Assembly: GCA_009779205.1 (NCBI GenBank)
Contig: WRER01000015.1
Coordinates: forward strand, 1-9,048
Reading direction: 5' to 3'
DNA: 9,048 bases
DNA from: Methanobacteriota archaeon
GTDB taxonomy: Archaea; Halobacteriota; Methanomicrobia; Methanomicrobiales; Methanospirillaceae
The position numbers and the translations under genes were made by a program. Shown here piece after piece: positions 1 to 5,614 of the stretch (position 1 is its first letter; every line of letters begins with the position of its first letter). Under the pieces are notes generated by a model. That model searched no databases. It saw only the letters and a program-made list of their open reading frames with translations, and had not been told where the DNA came from.

Positions 1-75
1 TAACTACACAATGCTGACAGAAAGAAATTATGCTTTGAGGCATGACAACACAATACATCTATGATAAAGGGCTAT

Positions 76-90
76 GATTTAATAAATACA
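76..90 (+). promoter_or_regulatory. TATA-like promoter candidate, possibly for a leaderless transcript
   Basis: An AT-rich stretch reading gatttaataaataca resembles an archaeal TATA box. Its centre lies about 26 nt upstream of the ATG at 110, which is the usual TATA-to-start distance. No Shine-Dalgarno is visible before that ATG, so a leaderless mRNA is plausible. This rests on spacing and composition only. The rest of positions 1-109 holds no supportable gene. Confidence 0.35.
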
Positions 91-109
91 GAAATACAGA
101 GAATGTACA

Positions 110-313
110 ATGATTGACTGGTTAGGAATCATATCGCTGGGTGTTGGGGCAGTATTGATTGTTTTTGGTATAGCACTTGTCTTCAATATCGAAGCAATCG
201 TCACTTTCCTTGAAAAAATACTTGGAACAGCTGTTTTTATTGCAGGAATCGTACTGGTACTGTTTGGATATAAACTGTTAAACGCAACTGGTAAAACAGA
301 AAACAGATACTGA
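110..313 (+). CDS. Small two-helix membrane protein of unknown function
   Basis: This 67-residue protein is almost wholly hydrophobic, with predicted membrane helices at about residues 4-25 and 37-57 and a short polar tail (NATGKTENRY). The two helices resemble each other: GAVLIVFG in the first and GIVLVLFG in the second, which suggests a duplicated glycine-rich hairpin. I recognise no family motif or catalytic residue. The ATG at 103 is closed after four codons, so 110 is the first usable start. No Shine-Dalgarno is seen, while a TATA-like element sits about 26 nt upstream. The gene lies 59 nt before the signal peptidase on the same strand, so co-transcription is possible. It is probably a real gene because its composition is that of a membrane protein from end to end. 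Confidence 0.6.
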   Translation: MIDWLGIISLGVGAVLIVFGIALVFNIEAIVTFLEKILGTAVFIAGIVLVLFGYKLLNATGKTENRY

Positions 314-372
314 AAAGTATTATTTCACATGACTATACTACATAGAGGGGATACAACAGAGCAGATAATACA

Positions 373-1098
373 ATGACGCAAAAAAAATCTTTCAAAGAAC
401 AGTTGCACACGTTCCGGACAAGTGAAGAGACAATGATTGTCTATGCTCGTGAGATAACCTATGTAATCGGGACTGTTGCACTTATTGTTGCACTATTGTA
501 TCTCATATGCGGCACCTGGCCAGCGATCGTGACGATCGAATCAGGAAGCATGGAGCCGAACATGAATATTGGAGACCTCGTGCTTGTTGTCGCTCATGAT
601 CGATTTGGAGTACTTCAATCATATGCTGAAGGCAAGCAGACAGGCCATGAAAAATTCAGTCGTCCTGGCGATGTCATTATCTTTCGCGCAAACGGAAACA
701 GAGAACTACATCCAATAATTCATCGTGCACTCTCCTGGAGTGAAGAAGGAGAAAAACATACATTTTACGAAGATGCGAGAGCGATTGAATACATTGCACC
801 AAATGCAGGATATATTACCAAAGGAGATAATAATTCGATTGAAGATCAGGTAGGATGGGAAAACTATCGCGGCCTTGGATCTCCGATCTTGCCAGTCAAA
901 GAAGAATGGATTGTAGGAAAAGCGTATGCAAGAATCCCGTATGTAGGTTACCTTCCACTCAATGTCGAAAAAGTCATTGTTATTCTGGTACTGCTCATTA
1001 TCATTCACGAACTCTACTTGCGTTCGCGTTCTAAAGAAGAGAAGGAAGGGAAAACAACTGAACCCAGGAAGAGCCAAAAGAAAAAGTTGAAAAAATAA
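373..1098 (+). CDS. Type I signal peptidase, archaeal/ER (S26B) type
   Basis: This membrane-bound serine protease would remove signal peptides from Sec-exported proteins on the outer face of the membrane. The 241-residue protein has an N-terminal helix (about 28-47), a catalytic domain, and a C-terminal helix (about 198-216) followed by a very lysine-rich tail. The nucleophile motif SGSMEP puts the catalytic Ser at 59. HPIIHR puts a His at 117, where bacterial enzymes carry Lys. GDNNSIED supplies Asp152 and Asp158, and that six-residue spacing matches the two functional aspartates known from the Methanococcus enzyme. Two stretches, about 76-97 and 120-146, look longer than in minimal archaeal homologues. 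No strong Shine-Dalgarno precedes the ATG, though gagggg lies about 24 nt upstream. cofH follows after 21 nt. A natural substrate in this window would be the secreted protein at 5615. Confidence 0.93.
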   Translation: MTQKKSFKEQLHTFRTSEETMIVYAREITYVIGTVALIVALLYLICGTWPAIVTIESGSMEPNMNIGDLVLVVAHDRFGVLQSYAEGKQTGHEKFSRPGDVIIFRANGNRELHPIIHRALSWSEEGEKHTFYEDARAIEYIAPNAGYITKGDNNSIEDQVGWENYRGLGSPILPVKEEWIVGKAYARIPYVGYLPLNVEKVIVILVLLIIIHELYLRSRSKEEKEGKTTEPRKSQKKKLKK

Positions 1099-1106
1099 TA
1101 TGAGTA

Positions 1107-1113
1107 GAGAGGT
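1107..1113 (+). promoter_or_regulatory. Shine-Dalgarno site of cofH
   Basis: The sequence gagaggt lies six nucleotides before the ATG at 1120. It supports that start and indicates cofH is translated independently within a transcript that can include the signal peptidase. Confidence 0.6.
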
Positions 1114-1119
1114 ATAATT

Positions 1120-2202
1120 ATGAAAATCGCAACGATCCTTGCTGATGTTCGTGATGGTAATCGCTTAAAGCCAGAAGATGCAGTGCAGCTCCTACATGCA
1201 AGAGGCCGCGATGCTCTTGCAGTGTATGCTACCGCTGATGCAGTTAGAGAAGAAAAAGTTGGAGATATCGTTACATTTGTCAGAAATTATAATATCCATG
1301 TCACAAATATGTGCAAAAATCTCTGCGGCTTCTGTGGGTTTGGCCGCAGAGCAATAGATCAGGATGCATATATATTCACACCGGAGCAGATCAAAGCCCA
1401 ACTCACAGCAGCAAAAAATCGCCAGGTAACAGAAGTTTGCCTGCTGTCAGGAGTTCATCCTGAGTATAATCTCGATGATTATCTCGAACTATTGCACATA
1501 TGCCGCGAGGTACTTCCTGATGTGAATATTCATGCATTTTCACCGGATGAAATAAACTGGGCTGCAACACAAAGTAAGGTATCACACCGTGATGTATTGA
1601 TTGCCATGCGAGATGCCGGATTAACAAGTATGCAGGGAACAGCTGCTGAGATACTGGTTGACTCAGTCCGTTCAGTTATCTGCCCTTCAAAGGTCTCTTC
1701 ACAGCAATGGGAAGATGTAATTCGGACTGCTCATGGGGAGGGTATTCGCTCATCTGCCACGATCATGCACGGAACAGTAGAAACAGCCAAGGATCGAGTC
1801 ACTCATTTAGAAATTCTTCGGCGCATTCAGGATGACACAGGAGGATTTACCGAGATGGTGCATCTTCCATTCATTCATCAGCATACTCCACTGCACACGA
1901 AGGGTATTGTTCCATTCGGCCTGACTGCATCTGAAGATCTGTTAATGACAGCGGTATCTCGACTTTTCCTTGATAATTTCGATCATATTCAAATTTCACC
2001 GCCAAAACTCGGAGCGAAAATGGCGCAAGTTGCACTCTGTGCCGGTGCTGATGACCTGTCTGGAACGATGTACCAAGATGCAGTCACAGAAGATGCAGGA
2101 GGGGTTGCCTGGTGCATGGAACCTGAAGAAATGGAATATATTGTACACGATCTCGGTCGCACACTAAAAGAGCGCACAACGCTCTATGAGATCATTGCTT
2201 GA
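1120..2202 (+). CDS. cofH: CofH: 5-amino-6-(D-ribitylamino)uracil--L-tyrosine 4-hydroxyphenyl transferase (FO synthase subunit 2)
   Basis: CofH is a radical SAM enzyme that transfers the 4-hydroxybenzyl group of tyrosine to 5-amino-6-ribitylaminouracil. CofG then closes the ring to give FO, the chromophore of coenzyme F420, the hydride carrier of methanogens. The 360-residue length fits the family. The radical SAM cluster motif CKNLCGFC supplies Cys65, Cys69 and Cys72, preceded by the typical NYNIHVTNMC lead. LLSGVHPEY (109-116) and MQGTAAEILVDSVR (171-184) are characteristic of the CofH/MqnE/MqnC group. A proline-rich loop around 252-267 (HQHTPLHTKG) also fits. MqnE and MqnC are the main alternatives, but an archaeal context favours CofH. 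No cofG is present in the window. The start is set by the gagaggt site. Confidence 0.93.
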   Translation: MKIATILADVRDGNRLKPEDAVQLLHARGRDALAVYATADAVREEKVGDIVTFVRNYNIHVTNMCKNLCGFCGFGRRAIDQDAYIFTPEQIKAQLTAAKNRQVTEVCLLSGVHPEYNLDDYLELLHICREVLPDVNIHAFSPDEINWAATQSKVSHRDVLIAMRDAGLTSMQGTAAEILVDSVRSVICPSKVSSQQWEDVIRTAHGEGIRSSATIMHGTVETAKDRVTHLEILRRIQDDTGGFTEMVHLPFIHQHTPLHTKGIVPFGLTASEDLLMTAVSRLFLDNFDHIQISPPKLGAKMAQVALCAGADDLSGTMYQDAVTEDAGGVAWCMEPEEMEYIVHDLGRTLKERTTLYEIIA

Positions 2203-2211
2203 CACTCCACC

Positions 2212-2218
2212 AAAAAAA
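2212..2218 (-). terminator. T7 tract, candidate terminator for leftward transcription
   Basis: Seven consecutive A residues on the + strand give a T7 tract on the minus strand, just past the cofH stop. Archaeal RNA polymerase commonly terminates at such tracts. It would end transcripts from the ATPase and pentapeptide genes before they run antisense into cofH. Confidence 0.4.
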
Positions 2219-2251
2219 TAGTATGATTAGGAAACCATGTAGGGTTACTAC

Positions 2252-2306
2252 TTAGCAGCTTTCACAGAGAACGCCTGACTGGTAACAGAATGCCTGAAGC
2301 TGCTAA
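2252..2306. repeat. 10-bp perfect inverted repeat, 35-nt spacer
   Basis: TTAGCAGCTT (2252-2261) is repeated as its exact reverse complement AAGCTGCTAA (2297-2306). The spacer is long for a terminator and no T-run follows. It could be the base stem of a structured RNA or a protein-binding dyad. Confidence 0.55.
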
Positions 2307-2309
2307 TTC

Positions 2310-2328
2310 CACTGCAACAGTTGCAGTG
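2310..2328. repeat. 8-bp perfect hairpin with 3-nt loop
   Basis: CACTGCAA, a CAG loop and TTGCAGTG form a tight, fully paired hairpin three nucleotides after the preceding inverted repeat ends. No T-run follows on either strand, so a simple intrinsic terminator is not indicated. Confidence 0.55.
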
Positions 2329-2331
2329 TCA

Positions 2332-2364
2332 ATGTACATCACGGTTGATTCCAAGCTCGTACAT
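2332..2364. repeat. 6-bp inverted repeat
   Basis: ATGTAC (2332-2337) and GTACAT (2359-2364) are reverse complements 21 nt apart. Each arm alone is short and half-palindromic (GTAC), so on its own this is weak. It is listed because it continues directly from the two preceding stems. Confidence 0.25.
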
Positions 2365-2436
2365 ATTGCCACTCACTATCCACTCCAAACATGCTGTATT
2401 GAATATGTATAAGGTAATGCCACACCACAATTCACA

Positions 2437-2466
2437 AAATTTCCGGAGTAACTCCTACTGAAATTT
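2437..2466 (-). terminator. Hairpin at the stop codon of the pentapeptide-repeat gene
   Basis: AAATTTC (2437-2443) pairs with GAAATTT (2460-2466), and inside it GGAG (2445-2448) pairs with CTCC (2452-2455) around a TAA loop. The structure overlaps the stop codon of the minus-strand gene. Read leftward, it is followed by a short T4 stretch. It may help termination or protect the 3' end of the mRNA. Confidence 0.35.
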
Positions 2467-2836
2467 ACAATCCTTTTTTGATGTTGCGAATATCTGCATT
2501 GGCCAGATTTGCTCCACGAAAATCAGCTCGTGTTACAGTGCTGTTTGCAAGAATAGCTCCTTCCAAATTTGCATTTAAAAGTACTGCATCAGTCAGATCA
2601 ACACCTTGCAGGTTCGTACGCTTCATGCTTGCTCCAGAGAAATTTGCCTGTTTTAAAACACAATATTCCATATCTGCACCATCAAGCTTGGCACCATTGA
2701 GATCAACCCCTGCAAGATGCAACCCACTGAGATGTGCATTCGTCAGATCTGGACGACGTTTCGGATTAGCTTCCTTCCACTTTTTCCATGCTTCAACACC
2801 AGCTTTTAATGCAGCTACCTGATCTTCTTTTGCCAT
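2465..2836 (-). CDS. Pentapeptide-repeat protein, right-handed quadrilateral beta-helix
   Basis: The 123-residue protein has a short helical N-terminus (about 1-25, with WKKWKEANP) and then an unbroken run of pentapeptides. From Leu31 to Ile116 every fifth residue is Leu, Met, Phe, Val or Ile, giving 18 in-register repeats (A-[DN]-L-x-x), about four and a half coils. The GVxAWxxWxxxNPxxxPDL lead-in recurs in other pentapeptide proteins. There is no signal peptide or membrane segment, so it is cytoplasmic. The family includes gyrase-protecting DNA mimics (MfpA, Qnr), but this one is shorter and most members have no known role. The start is supported by an aaggt site eight nucleotides upstream and a TATA-like element further up. 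It lies 69 nt downstream of the ATPase on the same strand, so joint transcription or its own promoter are both possible. Confidence 0.88.
   Translation of the reverse strand: MAKEDQVAALKAGVEAWKKWKEANPKRRPDLTNAHLSGLHLAGVDLNGAKLDGADMEYCVLKQANFSGASMKRTNLQGVDLTDAVLLNANLEGAILANSTVTRADFRGANLANADIRNIKKGL
2474..2479 (+). terminator. T6 tract, candidate terminator for rightward cofH transcription
   Basis: Six consecutive T residues follow the 2437-2466 hairpin in the + direction. This is the first long T-run after cofH on the + strand. It lies inside the 3' end of the convergent pentapeptide gene, where it encodes lysines, so its use as a terminator is inferred from position. Confidence 0.35.
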
Positions 2837-2868
2837 AATGAATACCTTACTTTAGTTGTTTGTGTGTG

Positions 2869-2878
2869 ATATAATATT
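2869..2878 (-). promoter_or_regulatory. TATA-like promoter candidate for the pentapeptide-repeat gene
   Basis: On the minus strand the sequence reads aatattatat, about 37 nt upstream of the pentapeptide start. Transcription beginning about 25 nt downstream would give a short leader carrying the aaggt ribosome-binding site. This would let the gene be expressed apart from the ATPase. Confidence 0.35.
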
Positions 2879-2893
2879 ACATACATATTGTTG

Positions 2894-2920
2894 ACTGCTT
2901 CCCATTCAGGAAAAAGCAGT
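2894..2920 (-). repeat. Inverted repeat spanning the ATPase stop codon
   Basis: ACTGCTT (2894-2900) and AAGCAGT (2914-2920) are perfect complements, with CC/GG pairing possible inside. The minus-strand ATPase stop codon (2906-2908) lies in the loop. No T-run follows in the leftward direction, so it is more likely a 3'-end stabiliser or weak attenuator than a complete terminator. Confidence 0.4.
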
Positions 2921-5002
2921 ATTAATATCAGAGAATAATCGTTCAAATCGTTGAATAACTACACCATCTAATGTCTCGGGGTTTTCACAGATATGATTGC
3001 TCAATATCTCTGCAACCTTCCAACGTTCAAATACTTCTCCTTCACGGCGTTCAACAATCAGTTTGCCTTGTTCAAGAAGTGAGCCACTCATGGGAATAAG
3101 AGGCTCTCTCACCTTCTCCTGTTCAGAAAATGGTTGGGCACTTGTATCAGAAGATACATGACTTCGGATGGAAACATGAGGATATGCTTCTTTTACTGCT
3201 TCAAGATATTGTTCAGATGAGAACAGATCCTCTATTGTCGCATGTGGCTTATTGGCATATGTACCATACCAGAGAATGGTATCAAGAACACGACTGCTTG
3301 AGAAAGCGACTTCTTCTGTACCACCATCATACGTTTGATTTTTGACTGTCAGAGGAACTGTGCCGGAAATGAGTGCTGCAACTCCTGAATCATGTCCCTT
3401 CATGAGCGAGGCAAGAGGAAGAAGATGGGCAGAACCACCAACCGGAGTGATCATAATATCTGTAAGAAGCGTTTTCTTTCCTCTCTTTCCAAGGGCATAG
3501 TTCATGGCTTGAAGCAGCCAATGCTCCGTGATATCTTCAATAAGAAGTTGCTTTTTTTGTATCAGCAGTGAATCCACAATATGATACGCAAGAGCACCTT
3601 CAAGCGGAAACAAGGAATCATCATCGGTTGACCACGCTGCTTTTCCAGAAACTACCCTCGTGGTGTTAGTGTCTTCAGATACAATGTGAATGGTATCTAA
3701 CCCTTCCATATCTAAAAGAAACGGGGAATGAGTAGAATATAAGATCTGATTCTGCTCAGAGAGCCGCTTTAAAAATGCCACTGCATTTCGCTGTGCTGTT
3801 GGATGCAGCTGAACACCTGGTTCATCAAGCAAAATAACACTGTTTTGGTATGCACCGCTTGCCTCTACAAGAAAGATAAGATAAAATGAGAAAAAATACT
3901 GAAGACCGGCACTTCTCTGCTCAAGTTCTATCTCTGAGGGGTCCAGATTATCAGAGACCCATATTCTAAAGTAATCTCCATCAATATCATATCTAAACCG
4001 AAGATGGCGCTGTTCCCACCAATTTTCAAACATCTCAGTCATCTGATTTGAAGCAGCACTCAGCAGGATAGCACGTTCGTCGACCTGTCTTCGGATTATT
4101 GGATTATCATCATATGCATTTTTATGAGAACCAAGTCTGTCAATCATATTTGGATCTAAATTGACATGCAAAAACAGACAGTTTGTCGCACGAAGTGCAG
4201 TCGCTTCTATCCCTCCATTATATGCAGAGAGAAAGGTTGGAATATGCACTGCACTCTCAATAACCTCATAATTATCAAAATAGATGAAGCGAGGGATATG
4301 TTCAATGATGAAAACATTTGCAGCGGCAAGTTTCTCACAGATCTGAACCTGAGCACTCAGATGTTCAAGGGGAAGGACAAGGGGAGAGAGGATATCACGT
4401 TGCCATTCCTCGTTTGCTTTGTTCATTATGAAATTCATAACTTCGTTGATACGACGCTCATCAAGCACCATATCAGCAGGCAAAGATTGTGTATACTCAT
4501 CCAACCGAGAAAGGAGAAATTCTTTGATGTTTCCAAGTTCTTCACCTTTTCCATCAGGTGCCACTGCTCCGCGAAGGTTCGTTATTATTTCTGATAAAAT
4601 GCCTCCAAAATCTGTTGTAGTCAACAGATCACAAAAGACCTCAGGATGGTACTGTACGTGATACTTTCCAGTATAGTGTCGCGTCACCGTAACCTCATTG
4701 ACGTCAGAGAGGAGATCTGATATCGTGACAAGCTGTTCTTTTTCCTCATCTGTAAGAACAAACTTTCCTGAAGCAACAGGCCAGTCATCTTTTGTTATTT
4801 CCCTTGCATACCTCCGGCGGGGGAACTCTTTTAGTCCATCATATCCCTCTCCATCAGAAGGGTTCAATTTTGACAATCCTCTGAAAATTGCTGATTTTCC
4901 TGATTCATTTTTTCCAACAAATATATTAAGCTGTTCAAGTGGTACCCATTCGGTGTCCTCAATAATCTTATAGTTCTGTACCCTGAACGCAGTAAGCTGC
5001 AT
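2906..5002 (-). CDS. OLD-family-like ATPase with degenerate C-terminal TOPRIM-like domain
   Basis: The 698-residue protein is an ABC/SMC-type ATPase of the RecF/OLD group. Walker A is GKNESGKS (30-37). A signature-like RSAGLQYFFSF occurs at 363-373. Walker B is VILLDEPG (389-396) with LHP just after, and STHSPFLLD (423-431) gives the switch His425. The C-terminal part follows OLD nucleases. LLIEDITEHWLLQAM (486-500) matches the TOPRIM entry LVEGxxD, PVGG (520-523) is typical, and IEDLFSSEQYL (590-600) and FERLFSDIN (686-694) match the tail. However, the family's LLDxD strand reads ALISGT (543-548), so both metal-binding aspartates are missing. The ATPase looks intact and the nuclease probably dead. 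OLD proteins act in phage defence and DNA metabolism; here no GajB-like helicase is adjacent. The ATG at 5002 has no clear Shine-Dalgarno. Confidence 0.85.
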   Translation of the reverse strand: MQLTAFRVQNYKIIEDTEWVPLEQLNIFVGKNESGKSAIFRGLSKLNPSDGEGYDGLKEFPRRRYAREITKDDWPVASGKFVLTDEEKEQLVTISDLLSDVNEVTVTRHYTGKYHVQYHPEVFCDLLTTTDFGGILSEIITNLRGAVAPDGKGEELGNIKEFLLSRLDEYTQSLPADMVLDERRINEVMNFIMNKANEEWQRDILSPLVLPLEHLSAQVQICEKLAAANVFIIEHIPRFIYFDNYEVIESAVHIPTFLSAYNGGIEATALRATNCLFLHVNLDPNMIDRLGSHKNAYDDNPIIRRQVDERAILLSAASNQMTEMFENWWEQRHLRFRYDIDGDYFRIWVSDNLDPSEIELEQRSAGLQYFFSFYLIFLVEASGAYQNSVILLDEPGVQLHPTAQRNAVAFLKRLSEQNQILYSTHSPFLLDMEGLDTIHIVSEDTNTTRVVSGKAAWSTDDDSLFPLEGALAYHIVDSLLIQKKQLLIEDITEHWLLQAMNYALGKRGKKTLLTDIMITPVGGSAHLLPLASLMKGHDSGVAALISGTVPLTVKNQTYDGGTEEVAFSSSRVLDTILWYGTYANKPHATIEDLFSSEQYLEAVKEAYPHVSIRSHVSSDTSAQPFSEQEKVREPLIPMSGSLLEQGKLIVERREGEVFERWKVAEILSNHICENPETLDGVVIQRFERLFSDINTAFS

Positions 5003-5033
5003 ATATAGAGATACTCTGTGACATAGAAAAGAG

Positions 5034-5042
5034 TTTTTATCG
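5034..5042 (-). promoter_or_regulatory. TATA-like promoter candidate for the ATPase
   Basis: The minus strand reads cgataaaaa about 35 nt upstream of the ATPase ATG, nearly the same distance as the pentapeptide gene's TATA-like element. The match to a TATA consensus is only fair. Confidence 0.25.
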
Positions 5043-5061
5043 ATTCTGAAAAAAGGAGGCT

Positions 5062-5088
5062 GTCCAGTGAGAAGTAAAGAGACTGGAC
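5062..5088. repeat. 7-bp inverted repeat upstream of the ATPase, operator candidate
   Basis: GTCCAGT (5062-5068) and ACTGGAC (5082-5088) are exact complements with a 13-nt spacer. The next outer position mismatches and the one beyond pairs again. The dyad sits just upstream of the proposed ATPase promoter, the position expected of a regulator site. It could instead be a remnant of a mobile-element end. Confidence 0.4.
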
Positions 5089-5240
5089 TGAATTATTTAG
5101 ATTCACGTCTACGATTGTCGATATTTGTTTGTTTTTCGAGTGTATCATTGAGCACACATGCCGGATTTACTCTCGTTTGAATATGTGTTATTTTTTAAAA
5201 AAATAAGACAGAACTTGTTTTATTTTGTTTGTTTTATGTT

Positions 5241-5390
5241 ATTCTGCCAACATGTGGAAAGGAAATGCTGCGGGAATTAAGGATGAAGAAGTTTATGTTC
5301 GTGGATATACGAAAAATAGGTTTCACGTCGGGAAAAACACGTAGAATTGAGGGAAAAATCATTGTGATTCTCCAACATGTGTGAAATGAA
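5241..5390. repeat. Imperfect direct repeat pair, about 24 bp each, 126 bp apart
   Basis: Positions 5241-5264 and 5367-5390 share ATTCT, then an identical CCAACATGTG core, then a GAAAxGAA tail. They differ by a one-base insertion on each side of the core and one substitution. The core includes the palindrome ACATGT. The copies could be paired binding sites for a regulator of the divergent genes. Confidence 0.45.
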
Positions 5391-5559
5391 GGGTTAATCA
5401 TGAGAAACTTATGGTAAATAATATATTGTTATTACTTTAAATATGAAACTATTAAGGTAAATGGGATTGGTGTGAAAATTGAGTCAAGAATAAGAAAAAT
5501 GGCAAGACTTAAATAATTATGATCTCAAATAAAGCTTATAGATCATGATAGATTATGTA

Positions 5560-5583
5560 CCTCATAAAGGGAGGTTTATGAGG
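5560..5583 (+). promoter_or_regulatory. 9-bp leader hairpin with Shine-Dalgarno-like loop
   Basis: CCTCATAAA (5560-5568) and TTTATGAGG (5575-5583) pair perfectly around a GGGAGG loop. The hairpin ends 31 nt before the ATG of the secreted protein. Its CCTC arm could alternatively pair with the gene's real Shine-Dalgarno, GAGGAGG at 5605-5611, so a switch between two folds is possible. A DNA operator is the other reading. Confidence 0.5.
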
Positions 5584-5589
5584 AACTGA
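5578..5589 (+). other. Three-codon upstream mini-ORF (Met-Arg-Asn-stop)
   Basis: ATG AGG AAC TGA follows a GGGAGG Shine-Dalgarno-like site (5569-5574) with a three-nucleotide gap, the same gap used by the main gene. The start codon lies in the 3' arm of the leader hairpin. It may be a regulatory upstream ORF or chance; no expression can be inferred. Confidence 0.25.
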
Positions 5590-5604
5590 TTTTCATTGCT
5601 ATTT

Positions 5605-5611
5605 GAGGAGG
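5605..5611 (+). promoter_or_regulatory. Strong Shine-Dalgarno deciding the start of the secreted protein
   Basis: GAGGAGG lies three nucleotides before the ATG at 5615. The TTG at 5603, the furthest upstream start of this frame, would overlap this site and add MRRK before the signal peptide, so 5615 is the better start. Confidence 0.8.
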
Positions 5612-5614
5612 AAA

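Larger units (their letters stand above)
2203..2464. other. Convergent intergenic region with several inverted repeats
   Basis: This 262-bp gap separates the 3' ends of cofH and the pentapeptide-repeat gene. I see no open frame worth calling. It contains three inverted repeats in immediate succession between 2252 and 2364, then unstructured sequence, then a hairpin at the right edge (2437-2466). A run of seven A residues near the left edge would act as a T-run for leftward transcripts. Confidence 0.6.
5003..5602. other. AT-rich intergenic spacer between divergent genes
   Basis: This 600-bp region is visibly richer in A and T than the flanking genes, with several T- and A-runs (for example 5190-5206 and 5218-5240). 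I find no convincing gene in it. A 39-codon frame at 5265-5384 is too short and weak to call. It must hold the divergent promoters for the ATPase (leftward) and the secreted protein (rightward). The inverted and direct repeats listed separately are its main structure. Confidence 0.6.

Noticed and set aside
2..64. Open frame from the window edge, possible tail of an upstream gene
   Set aside because: Only 20 codons are visible and nothing in them is recognisable, so neither a tail nor a small gene can be supported.
706..1077. Minus-strand frame of 123 codons inside the signal peptidase gene
   Set aside because: It lies wholly antisense to a gene with all catalytic motifs, and its translation is rich in Phe, Cys and Asn with no domain pattern.
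2223..2297. Possible C/D box small RNA
   Set aside because: The C-like box reads ATGATTA instead of RTGATGA. The two CTGA boxes are badly spaced and there is no C' box.
2343..2358. T-loop-like GGTTGATTCC suggesting a tRNA
   Set aside because: It is one base short of the T-arm pattern, and no matching acceptor stem, D arm or anticodon arm surrounds it.
4166..4594. Plus-strand frame of 142 codons inside the ATPase gene
   Set aside because: It is antisense to the continuous ATPase frame, has no ribosome-binding site and no recognisable motif.
4864..5157. Minus-strand frame of 97 codons over the ATPase start
   Set aside because: It overlaps the conserved N-terminus and Walker A region of the ATPase in another frame and has no recognisable motif of its own.
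5265..5384. 39-codon frame in the AT-rich spacer, starting at ATG 5265 or 5283
   Set aside because: It is short and basic, with no recognisable domain. The only purine-rich site lies too close to the first ATG, and one of the direct repeats overlaps its end. It remains possible but unsupported.
5603..5614. TTG start for the secreted protein
   Set aside because: It would overlap the GAGGAGG ribosome-binding site and add charged residues before the signal peptide. The ATG at 5615 has ideal spacing.
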